DNA from: Acidobacteriaceae bacterium KBS 89
GTDB taxonomy: Bacteria > Acidobacteriota > Terriglobia > Terriglobales > Acidobacteriaceae
Assembly: GCA_000381605.1 (NCBI GenBank)
Contig: KB906755.1
Location: 1-64,000 of the forward strand
DNA: 64,000 nucleotides
Direction of reading: 5' to 3'
The notes under the pieces were generated by a model. That model saw only the letters and a program-made list of their open reading frames with translations, searched no databases and had not been told where the DNA came from. Shown here one piece after another: positions 35,067 to 44,632 of this stretch; the stretch's first letter is position 1, and every line of letters begins with the position of its first letter. The translations under genes were made by a program, and so were the position numbers.

Positions 35067-35834
35067 TCACCGATCGTGATTTGCTGCCTCGCGTTCTACT
35101 GATTGAATAATTGTTGATGTCAGATCGTTGCTATCTGAGGGAAGGCGCATTGCAAGTGAAAGAAGATCGGGTGTCTCTCCCACAAGAATTTCTACACCGA
35201 TGATTGGTTCAGAGTTTTTCAACAATCGCGATTGTGTTCCCAACCCGTCGGTCTGGGCCGGAGTTTGGTACTCGACGATTTCTTTGCTTTTGTAGATCAG
35301 TTTGTCTTTGGGATATGGACCAGACGGAAAATCACTTGCCTGTGCGATGTCTTCCGCGATTATTCTTTTGACAAATGCTTTGTGCGCTGGAAAGACGCGC
35401 GCGATGGTGCTGGCGACGGCAAATCTGCCTGATGTATCTCCACTCTCTGTAGCAAGCTGAATGACCGGACCCGGAAAATCTTTCCAGTTCGTCGAGAACA
35501 AGCTTTTTGCATTGATCGCCTCGGGACTGACAAAAAGGGAACCGCCGTTGGAACCATAGGTTCCAAAGCAATACCATCCGCGTGGAGCGAGTACACCGAA
35601 TCCCTGTTCCGCTTTGTAGTATGCGAGCCTTTGAGCCAGTTCTGCGCGGATGGGCACCACTTTGCTTTTGCCTTTGGGCGCTTCTAATGGCCCGACTTGA
35701 CCGTCGGATTTGCAGCCTATGAATGGCACAGCTGAGGCGACTTTTGGAGAGCTAGCCGCTGGCTGTGCGACGAGGAAAAACTGTATGCCAGTCGCGAGCG
35801 CGAGAAAGGTCGCGATACTTCGGATGGTGCGCAT
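35067..35834 (-). CDS. Secreted hypothetical protein
   Basis: A 255-residue protein with a signal peptide (about 1-27). The mature part has VPFIGCKSDGQVGPLEAP and GVLAPRGWYCFGTYGSNGGSLFVSP, two Cys-containing motifs that I have seen in uncharacterised secreted proteins of several phyla. Two Cys may form a disulfide. No membrane segment beyond the signal. The function is unknown. Confidence 0.75.
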   Translation of the reverse strand: MRTIRSIATFLALATGIQFFLVAQPAASSPKVASAVPFIGCKSDGQVGPLEAPKGKSKVVPIRAELAQRLAYYKAEQGFGVLAPRGWYCFGTYGSNGGSLFVSPEAINAKSLFSTNWKDFPGPVIQLATESGDTSGRFAVASTIARVFPAHKAFVKRIIAEDIAQASDFPSGPYPKDKLIYKSKEIVEYQTPAQTDGLGTQSRLLKNSEPIIGVEILVGETPDLLSLAMRLPSDSNDLTSTIIQSVEREAANHDR

Positions 35835-35899
35835 GCGCGAAGTCTATGGCGCGATGGGTGTGGGATCAATAGATTTGTTTTTGCGGCGTCAGTTCTTGC

Positions 35900-36235
35900 C
35901 TACGGTTTGGCGGGGGCGAGAGTTGCCTGGTGGATGAGGCGCATCAGCTTGCGGGCCTCTTCTTTGGTTGGCTTTTCGTCGGAGGCGAAGCTGCCCTCGG
36001 AGAGGTCGTCGGAGACAGCGTGGCAGTAGGAGCAGCGGACCTTGAAGGTGATGGCGAATTGCTTCATGACGGCAATGAGTTCTGGTTTGGTGATGGTGGT
36101 GGGCAGGACGGTGAGGTTGGTGAAGTGGTCGGGGATGTTGGGGGGTTTCGGTGGTGCGGCTTGCGTGGGAGCTGTTTGTTGGGCTCCGAGGGGAAGGCAG
36201 AGGAAGAGAGTGAGGGCGGCGGGGGACAGCTTCAT
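35900..36235 (-). CDS. Small monohaem c-type cytochrome (reaction-centre cytochrome-like)
   Basis: A 111-residue periplasmic protein: signal peptide, Pro-rich linker, then FTNLTVLPTTITKPELIAVMKQFAITFKVRCSYCHAV with one CxxCH haem motif (CSYCH). This order (NLxVLP, then a helix, then the haem site) is typical of the small acidobacterial relatives of the photosynthetic reaction-centre cytochrome subunit. It would carry electrons in the periplasm. No axial Met could be chosen with confidence. Confidence 0.85.
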   Translation of the reverse strand: MKLSPAALTLFLCLPLGAQQTAPTQAAPPKPPNIPDHFTNLTVLPTTITKPELIAVMKQFAITFKVRCSYCHAVSDDLSEGSFASDEKPTKEEARKLMRLIHQATLAPAKP

Positions 36236-36392
36236 GGCAGCTCCTGGGAATGCGAGGTTGTTGAGAGCATACCCTGACGGTGTTTTCGTCAGTCCTTCCT
36301 TCTTGGATCGGACAAAGAAGCATACCCCAGGGGCTAAGGCCCCCGTTCGTGGTGGTACCAGCCCCTTGGATACCTAGAGGCAAAAGGAAGGA

Positions 36393-36480
36393 CAACAGCA
36401 GATCCCTTTTGGGGATGACAACCAGAAAGACAAGTGCAACAGCAGATTCTCCACCTGCGGCGAAGGATGACAACTAAAAA
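36393..36480. repeat. Two copies of a short interspersed repeat
   Basis: CAACAGCAGAT followed about 15-20 bases later by GGATGACAAC and an A-rich AGACAA occurs twice in a row (from 36393 and from 36437). Similar short units are scattered between genes in this group of bacteria. The region 36290-36390 before it is non-coding and has GGGGCTAAGGCCCC-like inverted segments. Confidence 0.55.
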
Positions 36481-36483
36481 GAC

Positions 36484-36513
36484 AACGGCCACTATCTTTC
36501 GATAGTGGCCGTT
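36484..36513 (-). terminator. Terminator after hpnJ
   Basis: A perfect 13-bp stem (AACGGCCACTATC with its complement) and 4-base loop, followed on the minus strand by GTCTTTTTAG. It lies 18 bp past the hpnJ stop. Confidence 0.88.
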
Positions 36514-36530
36514 TCGAGGTTTGAAATGGG

Positions 36531-38009
36531 TTAGGCGTTCATGCTTACGGATTCCTGGGCTTTGAGGGCGTTCTCTTCTTTCTTTAGGCGAGAGGCCTTG
36601 TTGCGCTGGGACCGGAGCTTCATGAAGGCTTTGGCTTCGACGTAGAGACGAGGGACGTCACGGTTGACGACGGCCTTCCAGACTACGCGGAAGGCAGCCT
36701 TGGGACGGAAATAATATTCGTCGTAGAACTTGTGCACCATCTCCATGACGTACTCGGTGGGCAGGCCGGGGTACTCGATGTGGGCCATTTGATGGCCGCC
36801 GCCGTCTTCCATCTTTTCGTTGGTGATGAAGCCGTTCCTCTGGGCGAAGTCGTAGAACTCGGTGCCGGGGTAGGCGTGGGCTACGGAGACCTGGATGGTC
36901 TCGCAGTCGAGGGTCTTGGCGAAGTTGATGGTGTTGCGGATAGACTCCCGGGTTTCGCCGGGGAGGCCGAGGATGAAGTCGGCGTGGATGATGAGGCCGA
37001 GGTCGTGGCAGTCTTTGACGAAGTCGCGGGCACGTTCGACGGTGGCACCTTTTTTGATGTTCTTGAGGATCTGCGGGTCGCCGGACTCGAAGCCAACGAT
37101 GAGGAGACGGCAGCCGGCGTCCTTCATGGCCTTGAGGGTGTCGCGGTCAGTGGTGACGCGCGAGGTGCACGACCAGGTGATTCCAAGGGGCTTGAGCTTT
37201 TCGCAGAGCTCGATGGTGCGGGCCTTCTGGATGTTGAAGGTGTCGTCGTCGAAGAAGAACTCTTTGACGTGGGGGAAGTTTTCTTTGGCCCACTTCATCT
37301 CGGCCGCTACGTCGTCGCTGCTGCGCTTGCGCCAGGCGTGGCCGGAGAGGGTCTGGGGCCAGAGGCAGAAGGTGCATTGCGCGGGGCAGCCGCGGGTGGA
37401 GTAGAGCGCGATGTAGGGGTGAAGGAGGAACGGCACGTTGTAGCGGGTGACGTCCATGTCGCGCTTGTAGATCTTGGTGGCCCAGGGCATGGCGTCGAGG
37501 TCTTCGACCTGTGGGCGGTCGGGGTTGTGCTGGATGACGCCGTTCGAGTCTTTGTAGGAGATGCCGAGGATTTCGTTCAGAGGCTTGCCGTTGGCGTACT
37601 CGACGGTGGAGAAGTCGAACTCGCGGCGGCAGACGAAGTCGATAACGTTGCACTCGTTGAGGGCGCGGTCTGGGTCGGTGGTGACGGGAGGGCCGACGAA
37701 GGCGATGCGGATGTTGGGATTGGCCTTCTTGATGGCCTGGGCGAGGGCGTGGTCGCCGCTCCAGCCTACGGTGGAGGTGAAGAGGACTAGGAATTCATAG
37801 CTCTTGGCGATCTCGATGGTTTCTTCCGCGGAGACGTGGTGGGGCGGCGCGTCCAGGAGCTTCGATCCCTCGAGCATGCCGGCGGGATAGGCGAGCCAGA
37901 CGGGATACCAGTAGGATTCGATCTCGCGGGTAGCGGGCCAGCGGGAGCTGGCACCACCGTCAAAGTTCTCGAAGGAGGGCGGATTTAGAAACAGTGTCTT
38001 AAGAGGCAT
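36531..38009 (-). CDS. hpnJ: Hopanoid-associated B12-binding radical SAM protein HpnJ
   Basis: A 492-residue radical SAM enzyme. The N-terminal 130 residues are a cobalamin-binding-like domain (FLVLFTSTVGWSGDHALAQ). The [4Fe-4S] motif CPAQCTFC has Cys208, Cys212 and Cys215. The start KTLFLNPPSFENFDGG and the WYPVWLAYPAGML stretch match HpnJ. HpnJ is required for the cyclitol ether head group of hopanoids. The gene stands alone with its own terminator, about 3.5 kb from hpnC-hpnD. A low chance remains that it is another B12-radical-SAM subfamily. Confidence 0.85.
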   Translation of the reverse strand: MPLKTLFLNPPSFENFDGGASSRWPATREIESYWYPVWLAYPAGMLEGSKLLDAPPHHVSAEETIEIAKSYEFLVLFTSTVGWSGDHALAQAIKKANPNIRIAFVGPPVTTDPDRALNECNVIDFVCRREFDFSTVEYANGKPLNEILGISYKDSNGVIQHNPDRPQVEDLDAMPWATKIYKRDMDVTRYNVPFLLHPYIALYSTRGCPAQCTFCLWPQTLSGHAWRKRSSDDVAAEMKWAKENFPHVKEFFFDDDTFNIQKARTIELCEKLKPLGITWSCTSRVTTDRDTLKAMKDAGCRLLIVGFESGDPQILKNIKKGATVERARDFVKDCHDLGLIIHADFILGLPGETRESIRNTINFAKTLDCETIQVSVAHAYPGTEFYDFAQRNGFITNEKMEDGGGHQMAHIEYPGLPTEYVMEMVHKFYDEYYFRPKAAFRVVWKAVVNRDVPRLYVEAKAFMKLRSQRNKASRLKKEENALKAQESVSMNA

Positions 38010-38153
38010 AATAATAACCTTAATTTTACCATTCAGTAACGGGGTTAGGGGGCTTTTCTGTGGTTCCGTCCGTGGTTCGCGAGGATGTGGCTTCGGAGAG
38101 GCAATATCCTCATTTCAAAACGGATAAAACGGGATTTCAATAGGCCGGTTTGC

Positions 38154-39485
38154 TTAGGGTTTTGCCGGTGTTGCGGGTTGAATGGTGATTGCTGTGGCAA
38201 TCCAGGCCTGAAGCTCGCCGGCGGCGCGAAGAAGGCTGATGCGGGCCTGCTGGGCTTCGAAGTTGGCGTTGAGGAGGGCGACGAATTTTTCGCGCTCGGC
38301 GATGCGGGCGTTCTGCTCGTCCTTGGGAGACATCTGCGGGCCGGAGAGATTGCCACTTCCGGACTTGAGCTGGACGAGCATGATGTCGAGTTGCTGCTGG
38401 GCGAGCTGCTGATCGAGGGTGGCGATCTCGGCGCGAGTAGAGAGCTCGTCTGCGGTATGGCGGGCGCGGAGACGGCTATCGAAGAACTGATCGCGGATCG
38501 AATCGGCTTCGTGCAGGGCGTGGGAGGCGTCGGCTGCGGATTCGCGTGCACGGGCCTGATGGGCCTTGTCGTAGAAGGGAATGGTGATCTGTACGCCGAC
38601 GGCGGCGTTGTTCTGCTGGAAGCGGAAGTAGTAGTCCTGGATGTTGGTGTACTTGGCGAAACGGCTGTACTGTCCCTCGAAGTAAATCTGCGGTCTCCAG
38701 AGATAGCGTGCGTCACCGAAGGCAGTTTGCATTTTGGATTTTGCGATGGCGTAGGCCGAGTCTACCGCTGGACTGGTGAGCGGGGCGGTGGTGTAGAGAT
38801 CGGGCGATGTGGCAGGGAAGGGTGGAACGCTGTCGTTGGCGGTGGTGAGACCCTTCGCTGGAAGACCAATGAGGCGGGCGAGATGGGCCTGGTCGGCGAC
38901 GGTGTCGTCTTCTGCCCGGAGGTGCGCGAGACGAATCTGGGCGGCGGTGAGACGGGAGGTAGTGAGATCGATGGGTGTGTCCTGGCCGGCGTCGAGACGG
39001 TCCTGAACGATGGTGACGAGGCGGTCGGCGAAGCCTTGCTGCTCCTGCAACGCTGTCTGACGGCGCATGTCGCGATCGAGGGCGAGGAAGGTGATGGCGG
39101 TGTCCTCGGCTACGCCTTCGCGAGTGTCCTTGAGCCTGAGGTTGGCGGCGTCGAGAGCGGCGCGGGCGGCACGAAGATAGTCGCGTTGGGAGTAGCTGAA
39201 GACCAGCGACGTGGAGCTGATGTTGTAGATCGACGGCTGTCCGAGCGGGAAGCCGTAGGACGGTGGACCGATGCCGGAGCCACCGACGATGTTCGGAATG
39301 TAGGCGTCACGTAGCTGCTGGACAGCGGCGAGCGCTTTGTCCACGTCGGCCTGGGCCATGAGGACTTTGGGATTGCTCTTGAGAGCGAGGTCGATCGCAG
39401 TGGTGAAGGATATCTGCGCGCATGCTGGCATGACCGCAAAGGCGAACGTAGAGCACGCGAGATATAGGCGAAGGATGCGGATCAT
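38154..39485 (-). CDS. TolC-family outer-membrane efflux protein
   Basis: A 443-residue outer-membrane factor: signal peptide, then two long coiled-coil repeats (for example FTTAIDLALKSNPKVLMAQADVDKALAAVQQLRDAYIPNI and AYAIAKSKMQTAFGDARYLWRPQI) that mark TolC proteins. These form trimeric exit ducts for tripartite pumps. It is the last gene of a three-gene set with a TPR protein and a periplasmic adaptor on the same strand. No pump gene is present. Confidence 0.9.
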   Translation of the reverse strand: MIRILRLYLACSTFAFAVMPACAQISFTTAIDLALKSNPKVLMAQADVDKALAAVQQLRDAYIPNIVGGSGIGPPSYGFPLGQPSIYNISSTSLVFSYSQRDYLRAARAALDAANLRLKDTREGVAEDTAITFLALDRDMRRQTALQEQQGFADRLVTIVQDRLDAGQDTPIDLTTSRLTAAQIRLAHLRAEDDTVADQAHLARLIGLPAKGLTTANDSVPPFPATSPDLYTTAPLTSPAVDSAYAIAKSKMQTAFGDARYLWRPQIYFEGQYSRFAKYTNIQDYYFRFQQNNAAVGVQITIPFYDKAHQARARESAADASHALHEADSIRDQFFDSRLRARHTADELSTRAEIATLDQQLAQQQLDIMLVQLKSGSGNLSGPQMSPKDEQNARIAEREKFVALLNANFEAQQARISLLRAAGELQAWIATAITIQPATPAKP

Positions 39486-39538
39486 ACTCCCTGAGATATT
39501 CCTTGAGACCGACTACAAGCTATGGTATCGCCTTTCCT

Positions 39539-40513
39539 CTAGGAGCCCTGCATGGCTTTGCGGGCAGGAACATAGTTCGATGCGAGGGTAAGGGCAGCGG
39601 CGTATTCACGATTCGCTCCGGCGGAATCGCCGCGATGTGCGAGAAGTTCGCCCAGCTGGACGTGCACCTTGAAGGCAGGAGCGTCGTCAGTTTTGGCGGT
39701 GGAGGCGAGATAGGAGCGGAGAAGGGCCTCTGCGAGTTCGGGAGATCGGTGCGCGTCCGTAAAGATGCTGGCGGCATCGACGAGAGCGGGGTCCTTGCGT
39801 CGATCGGCGGCGATTGCCGATTGGAGAGCTTCGGACATCTTGTCGAGCTGATTGTGGCGTTGATAGAAGTGGCCGAGATCGATGTAGGCCTCGGGCGTTC
39901 TGCCGGCGGCGACGGCGACGGCAAACTCTGCCTCAGCGGCCGCGTTGTCTTTTCTCTTTTCGGCGATGAGAGCGAGGAGACGGTGAGACTGGGCGGGGAA
40001 GTGCGGCTGCATGCGCGCTGCGAGCGCCTGGGCTTTATCGAGACCGCCGCCGATGAGTGAGGGTGCTTCGACGTAGAACTGGCCAAGGTCGCTCATTGCC
40101 TGGATATTTTCGGGATCGAGCTGGACGGCGCGTTCAAAGGCAAGGCGTACCTTGATCGCGAGATTGAGAGCGGAGAGGGGGTTGGCATGGGAGGCCTTGA
40201 ATCCATAGGCTCGGCCGAGCCAGATCTGGTTATCGCTGCTGTCGGGTGCGTTCGAGACTGCAAGTTCACACTCGCGGATGGCCTTGTCGGCCATGTCCTG
40301 GGCGTAGTAGACGCGACAGAGGAGCTGGTGGGCGAGGGCATCGCCGGGTTGTGCGGAGATAAGGTTGTGGAGAGTGGCGGCGGCTTCATCGACGCGGCCC
40401 TGTTGCAGAAGCGCGTTGGCCTGAGTCGTGTCGGCCAGGAGAGAGGGAACACTGAAGAGGGCCAGGAGAAGAAACGTGAGAGAGACGCGGACCGGATGTG
40501 TCGTGATAAGCAT
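39539..40513 (-). CDS. Secreted TPR-repeat protein
   Basis: A 324-residue protein with a signal peptide and several tetratricopeptide repeats (ANALLQQGRVDEAAATLHNLI, ALAHQLLCRVYYAQDMADKAIRECELAV, AYIDLGHFYQRHNQLDKMSEALQ, LGELLAHRGDSAGANREYAAAL). It probably lies in the periplasm as a scaffold. It starts 2 bp after the stop of the adaptor gene, so it belongs to the same operon, between the adaptor and the TolC duct, which is an unusual arrangement. Confidence 0.85.
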   Translation of the reverse strand: MLITTHPVRVSLTFLLLALFSVPSLLADTTQANALLQQGRVDEAAATLHNLISAQPGDALAHQLLCRVYYAQDMADKAIRECELAVSNAPDSSDNQIWLGRAYGFKASHANPLSALNLAIKVRLAFERAVQLDPENIQAMSDLGQFYVEAPSLIGGGLDKAQALAARMQPHFPAQSHRLLALIAEKRKDNAAAEAEFAVAVAAGRTPEAYIDLGHFYQRHNQLDKMSEALQSAIAADRRKDPALVDAASIFTDAHRSPELAEALLRSYLASTAKTDDAPAFKVHVQLGELLAHRGDSAGANREYAAALTLASNYVPARKAMQGS

Positions 40514-40515
40514 GG

Positions 40516-41754
40516 CTAGTCGACTATTTTGACCGTCAGCCCATTGGACAATTCGCGGTTGTTGATCGCGCTGAGGGCGATGGTGTCCTTCTCGGTGAGA
40601 CCGCTGGTGATCTCCACACGGGTTAGATTAGCCAGGCCAATCTGAACGGGGGTGCGAACGAGTTTCTTGTTGATGATGCGATAGACGAAGTCGCCGCTTT
40701 CGGTGTGGAGGGCTTCACGAGGGATACTGAGCACGTTGAATCGCTGCGCGGTTGTCACGGAGACGATGACGTTGGTGTTAGGCAGGAGTTCGCCGCGAGC
40801 ATCATCGACGGTGATGATGCACTCGCCGACGTTGCGGGTGCCGTAGGTGATGACGGTGGTGGGTGTGATGCTGATGTGTCCGTGCCAGGTCTGTCCCGGC
40901 TTTGCGTCCCAGACGATCTTGACTGCCTGGCCGACGGCGAGTTTGCCGATCTCCGGCTCGTCGAAGTAGGCGTGGATCTGGATCTTATTAAGGTCGGCGA
41001 CAGCGACGAGGGTTTCGCCGGCAGGCACGAAATCGTAGGTTGAGATGGGGATGGAATATACGGTTCCCGACTTTGGGGTCCGAATATTGTAGCCAGCGTA
41101 GCTGCTCTGCGCGGCGACGAGCGCAGCCCGAGCGTCGGCGACCTGAGCCTGGACACGGACCTTATCGGTTGAACTATAGCGCTGGGTTCCGCGCAATTGA
41201 AAGGCCTGGACCAAGTTGTTGGCGGCCTGGAGCCGCTCTTCCGCGGCGGCGACCTCACTGGCGGAGGCTGCGCCTTTTTGCTCAAGTTGCTTGAGGGCCG
41301 CGAGGTCCTTGGTTGCCTGCTGCTGCTGTAACTGGGCGCGGCTGAGGTCCCCCGTGAGTGAGATGTGCTCATCCTGCGAACCGCCCTGTTCTACGTCGTG
41401 GAGGTTGGCTTCGGCGGTGCGCAACGTAGCTTCTGTTGCCGCTAGTTTTGCCACTGCGTCCGAATCGTCCATTTTTATGAGCAGATCGCCGACTTTGACC
41501 TTCTGCATGACCTCAACGTAGACCTTTGCGATGACGCCGGGAGCTGGAGCGTAGGCCTGAAACTCTCCGATCGGCTCAACTTTTCCGTTTGTCGAGGTGG
41601 AACTGACGAGGTTTTGACGGGTGACTGTCGCGATGCGAACGTCTACGGTGTTGCGGCTCGATGAGCGGAGGAAGATGAAGGCAAGAACGATAACGGCGAG
41701 GAAGAGGCCCCACATCATGAGTGGATTGAGTCGTCTTGTCTCAGTCGTTGGCAT
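40516..41754 (-). CDS. Periplasmic adaptor (HlyD/membrane-fusion) protein
   Basis: A 412-residue membrane-fusion protein with an N-terminal membrane anchor (about 12-27), a biotinyl-lipoyl-like half-motif (GKVEPIGEFQAYAPAPGVIAKVYVEVMQKVKVGDLLIKMD), a coiled-coil hairpin (about 105-190), the second lipoyl half (YAGYNIRTPKSGTVYSIPI), and beta-barrel and membrane-proximal domains. It couples an inner-membrane transporter to TolC. The pattern is closest to adaptors of MacAB-type ABC exporters, but no permease or ATPase gene lies in the operon. Confidence 0.9.
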   Translation of the reverse strand: MPTTETRRLNPLMMWGLFLAVIVLAFIFLRSSSRNTVDVRIATVTRQNLVSSTSTNGKVEPIGEFQAYAPAPGVIAKVYVEVMQKVKVGDLLIKMDDSDAVAKLAATEATLRTAEANLHDVEQGGSQDEHISLTGDLSRAQLQQQQATKDLAALKQLEQKGAASASEVAAAEERLQAANNLVQAFQLRGTQRYSSTDKVRVQAQVADARAALVAAQSSYAGYNIRTPKSGTVYSIPISTYDFVPAGETLVAVADLNKIQIHAYFDEPEIGKLAVGQAVKIVWDAKPGQTWHGHISITPTTVITYGTRNVGECIITVDDARGELLPNTNVIVSVTTAQRFNVLSIPREALHTESGDFVYRIINKKLVRTPVQIGLANLTRVEITSGLTEKDTIALSAINNRELSNGLTVKIVD

Positions 41755-41848
41755 TAGTCAAGAGGTTCAGTATATAAGACGCCCGGTGCACCAGAAACGA
41801 AGCAGAAAGTTTTGACAGCCAAGTAGTTACTCCGCGGTGAACCGCGGT

Positions 41849-43678
41849 TTAGGCGATCCGGATGTCGACGAGTTCGAGCTCGAGTCCTGGGTATTGAGGG
41901 TTGGTCTTTGCCTTCAGGCGGTAGGCCGCGTCAACGAGCGAACCCTTGTCGAGGGACATTTCCGCGCAACGGGCGGGCCAGTCGGTGCCGCGGCTCCATC
42001 CGAGGGCGCTGAAGCGAAGGGTCTCTCCTGCCTTTTCGAGCTGAAGACAGATGTGTTTTTCCTTGATGAAACGAACAGGCGCCGTGAGGGTAAGGCCTCG
42101 AGTGACAAAGACCGGCTCGCGATTTCCTATGCCGAAGGGTTCGCATCGTGCGAGCCAGTCAAAAAAGCTTTGCGTAAGGTCGCTGAGAAGGACTTCTGCG
42201 TCGCAGTGCAAAGGCGGGGTGAGCATGGTGCCTGTGAGCCGGGTGGATCCGTAGAGCTGCATTCTTTCGCGCAAGAGGTCCATTCGGTCGGATGGCATGG
42301 AGAAGCCTACTGCATGGGCATGGCCGCCAAAGCGAGTGAACAGGGCGTCGGAGGAGTTGAGTTCCCTATGGACTGCGGTGAGGGCATCGAGAAGATGAAA
42401 GCCTTCGATGGAGCGGCCGGAGCCGTGGGCGTGACCTTCCTCGTGGGTGAGGACGAGTGCAGGCCGTCCGGTACGGTCGACGACACGTGAGGCGAGGATT
42501 CCGAGGACGCCACGGTGCCAGGCGGGGTCGTCCAGAATGATGCACTCGGCCATGAAGGTCCCGATTTTTCCGCTTAGCGTTTCGAGTTGCGTTTCGATGG
42601 TGTCGAGTGCACTTGCTTCGGTAGCGCGGCGCTCATCGTTGAGACGGTTAAGCTTTTCCGCGAGCTCGGTTGCGCGAGTGGTGTCTTTCGTCAGGAAGAG
42701 TTCGACGACATCACTGGCGATGTCCATTCGACCAGCCGCGTTGATGCGCGGGGCGAGGCGAAAGCCTACTTCCGTCGCGGTGGGGGCGCGGTTGATGGGA
42801 ATTTGCGCCACCTGCATTAGGGCGCGAAGGCCGGGCTGGACCGGGTTGCGGAGCTCGCGAAGGCCCAGTGCGGCGATGACGCGGTTTTCTCCGTGGAGCG
42901 GGACAGAGTCGGCGATGGTTGCGATGGCGACGAGTTTGAGGAAGGAGGGAATGAGGCCACGTTTGAGGCGGAGGCGCTGAGCTTCGGGATCTTCGGCGGT
43001 TGCGGCGGCGGCGAGCAGAAGTGCGTGCGCAAGTTTGAAGGCCACTGCAGCTCCGCAGAGGGATTTGAAGGGATAGGGGCAGTTTGCCTGGGCAGGATTG
43101 AGGACCGCGACCGCTTCGGGGATGCCGATCGCATTGTCGGGCAAGTGGTGGTCGGTGACGATGAGGTCCATGCCGAGGGCTTTGGCTTCGTCGGCTGCGG
43201 CGAAGGCGCGAATGCCTGTGTCTACGCTGATGACGAGGCGAACGCCAGCAGCGGCTGCCTGGCCTAGTACTCCAGTCTGCATTCCGTAGCCTTCGCGGAG
43301 GCGGTGCGGGACGTGATAGGTGACGAGGGCGGGGGTGTCTTTTGTCGCGATTCGTTCGATGGCGGTTTTGAGGAGGACGGTTGCGGTGGTGCCGTCGACA
43401 TCGTAGTCGCCGTAGATGAGGATGGGTTCGCTGGAGCGGACGGCGCGTTGGATGCGGGTTACGGCGACGTCCATGCCGAGCATGAGCATGGGGTCGATGA
43501 GATCGTCGATTGTGGGAGTGAGGAAGGTCTGGACGGCTGTGGGGTCAGAGATGCCTCGCGAGAGGAGGAGTTCGGCGATGGCCCTGGGACATTGGAGTTC
43601 GCCGGCGAGGCGCGCCGCCGCAGTGGGGTCGGTGGGTTGGATGATCCATTGCTGCGGCCCGGCATGGGCTGAGGACAT
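41849..43678 (-). CDS. recJ: Single-stranded-DNA exonuclease RecJ
   Basis: A 609-residue 5'-3' ssDNA exonuclease of the DHH family. Motifs: YGDYDVDGTTA (metal-binding DxD), ISVDTGI, VTDHHLP (DHH), LCGAAVAFKLA, RINAAGRM, GGHAHAVGFS (DHHA1) and a C-terminal OB-like domain. The start is the ATG at 43678; an upstream extension would overlap the preceding gene. It lies 7 bp after the gene at 43686-44150, so the two share a transcript. It acts in recombination and repair in the cytoplasm. Confidence 0.95.
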   Translation of the reverse strand: MSSAHAGPQQWIIQPTDPTAAARLAGELQCPRAIAELLLSRGISDPTAVQTFLTPTIDDLIDPMLMLGMDVAVTRIQRAVRSSEPILIYGDYDVDGTTATVLLKTAIERIATKDTPALVTYHVPHRLREGYGMQTGVLGQAAAAGVRLVISVDTGIRAFAAADEAKALGMDLIVTDHHLPDNAIGIPEAVAVLNPAQANCPYPFKSLCGAAVAFKLAHALLLAAAATAEDPEAQRLRLKRGLIPSFLKLVAIATIADSVPLHGENRVIAALGLRELRNPVQPGLRALMQVAQIPINRAPTATEVGFRLAPRINAAGRMDIASDVVELFLTKDTTRATELAEKLNRLNDERRATEASALDTIETQLETLSGKIGTFMAECIILDDPAWHRGVLGILASRVVDRTGRPALVLTHEEGHAHGSGRSIEGFHLLDALTAVHRELNSSDALFTRFGGHAHAVGFSMPSDRMDLLRERMQLYGSTRLTGTMLTPPLHCDAEVLLSDLTQSFFDWLARCEPFGIGNREPVFVTRGLTLTAPVRFIKEKHICLQLEKAGETLRFSALGWSRGTDWPARCAEMSLDKGSLVDAAYRLKAKTNPQYPGLELELVDIRIA

Positions 43679-43685
43679 GGTGCGT

Positions 43686-44150
43686 CTACTCGTCGCTCTC
43701 GCGGTTATCGACGACGATGCCACCGAGATCGGTGACTGTTTCCATCAGGTTCTGGAAGCTGTCGTACCAGTCGGTGGCAACCTCAAAGATGAACATGATT
43801 CCCTGATGCGCGAAGCCGAGCTGGAGATAGCCGATCTTGCCGACGTGGTTGACGAGATACTCGGCGTCGTCGATCTCTTCGGAGTTATCGTCGGGAAAGG
43901 TCTCGTCTCGGAGCTGATCGAGGAGGATGGCGACGTCCTCTTTTTCGAGGACGACTTCACTCATGGTGATGAAGGGAGCGCCTGCGGCTTTGGCGTGCTC
44001 GACGAAGTCCTTCCAGCCGTCTGGATTGTCTTCTTCGAAGATGACAGTGGGGACTTCTTCGGTGATGAACGCACTGAGACGGCGCATACCGTGGCCGGCG
44101 ATGAAGGCCACCATGTCGTCTTTGAGCGAGATAAGATTGTCAGGTTGCAT
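43686..44150 (-). CDS. Conserved-looking acidic hypothetical protein upstream of recJ
   Basis: A 154-residue acidic, soluble protein, with a mixed alpha/beta pattern (DDMVAFIAGHGMRRLSAFI, GAPFITMSEVVLEKEDVAILLDQL, EVATDWYDSFQNLMETV). No motif I recognise. Its spacing to recJ suggests co-expression. It is divergent from the ferredoxin gene. Confidence 0.75.
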   Translation of the reverse strand: MQPDNLISLKDDMVAFIAGHGMRRLSAFITEEVPTVIFEEDNPDGWKDFVEHAKAAGAPFITMSEVVLEKEDVAILLDQLRDETFPDDNSEEIDDAEYLVNHVGKIGYLQLGFAHQGIMFIFEVATDWYDSFQNLMETVTDLGGIVVDNRESDE

Positions 44151-44227
44151 TCATTGTTTATTGTCTCAGAAACCCGTGTGCGCCGCACAAGGAACCACAA
44201 ACCCATCAGAGTGAGGAGTGCCGGGAA

Positions 44228-44593
44228 GTGCCTAAATTCGAGCATCATGTGTTTATCTGCACCAATAAGCGCGACGAGGAGGCCGACCGGCCAAGTTGCG
44301 CCAGGCAGGGAAGCGAAAAGCTGAAATCTGCCTTCAAGGACGCGGTCAAGGAGGCGGGGCTCAAGGGGAAGGTCCGGGCGAATGAACTGGGGTGCCTGGA
44401 CCAGTGCGAGCATGGGCCGGTGGTGGTGGTCTATCCGGACGCCGTCTGGTATGGCTTCGTTCATGTGAAGGACGTGGAGGAGATCGTCACGGAGCATCTT
44501 CTGCATGGGCGGCCGGTGGAGCGGCTGCGGCTGGCCGATACGTGTCTGAATACAGAGCGTTGCCCGCATAAGCTGGTGCCGAAGGGGAAGTGA
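44228..44593 (+). CDS. Thioredoxin-like [2Fe-2S] ferredoxin
   Basis: A 121-residue ferredoxin of the Shethna/thioredoxin-like type, with four Cys ligands at 11, 24, 56 and 60 (FICTNKRDE, PSCARQGS, GCLDQCEHGPVVVVYPD). The fold motif EHGPVVVVYPDAVWY is typical. It starts at a GTG with GAGGAG upstream. Such proteins pass single electrons in the cytoplasm; the partner is unknown. Confidence 0.93.
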   Translation: MPKFEHHVFICTNKRDEEADRPSCARQGSEKLKSAFKDAVKEAGLKGKVRANELGCLDQCEHGPVVVVYPDAVWYGFVHVKDVEEIVTEHLLHGRPVERLRLADTCLNTERCPHKLVPKGK

Positions 44594-44632
44594 TCGTCGC
44601 GTGCGTGCGTGATATATTCAAAGGAAAGTCAA

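Noticed and set aside
36732..37790. 352-codon plus-strand frame opposite hpnJ
   Set aside because: Val/Gly/Asp-rich shadow of the radical SAM gene, which has all its motifs on the other strand.
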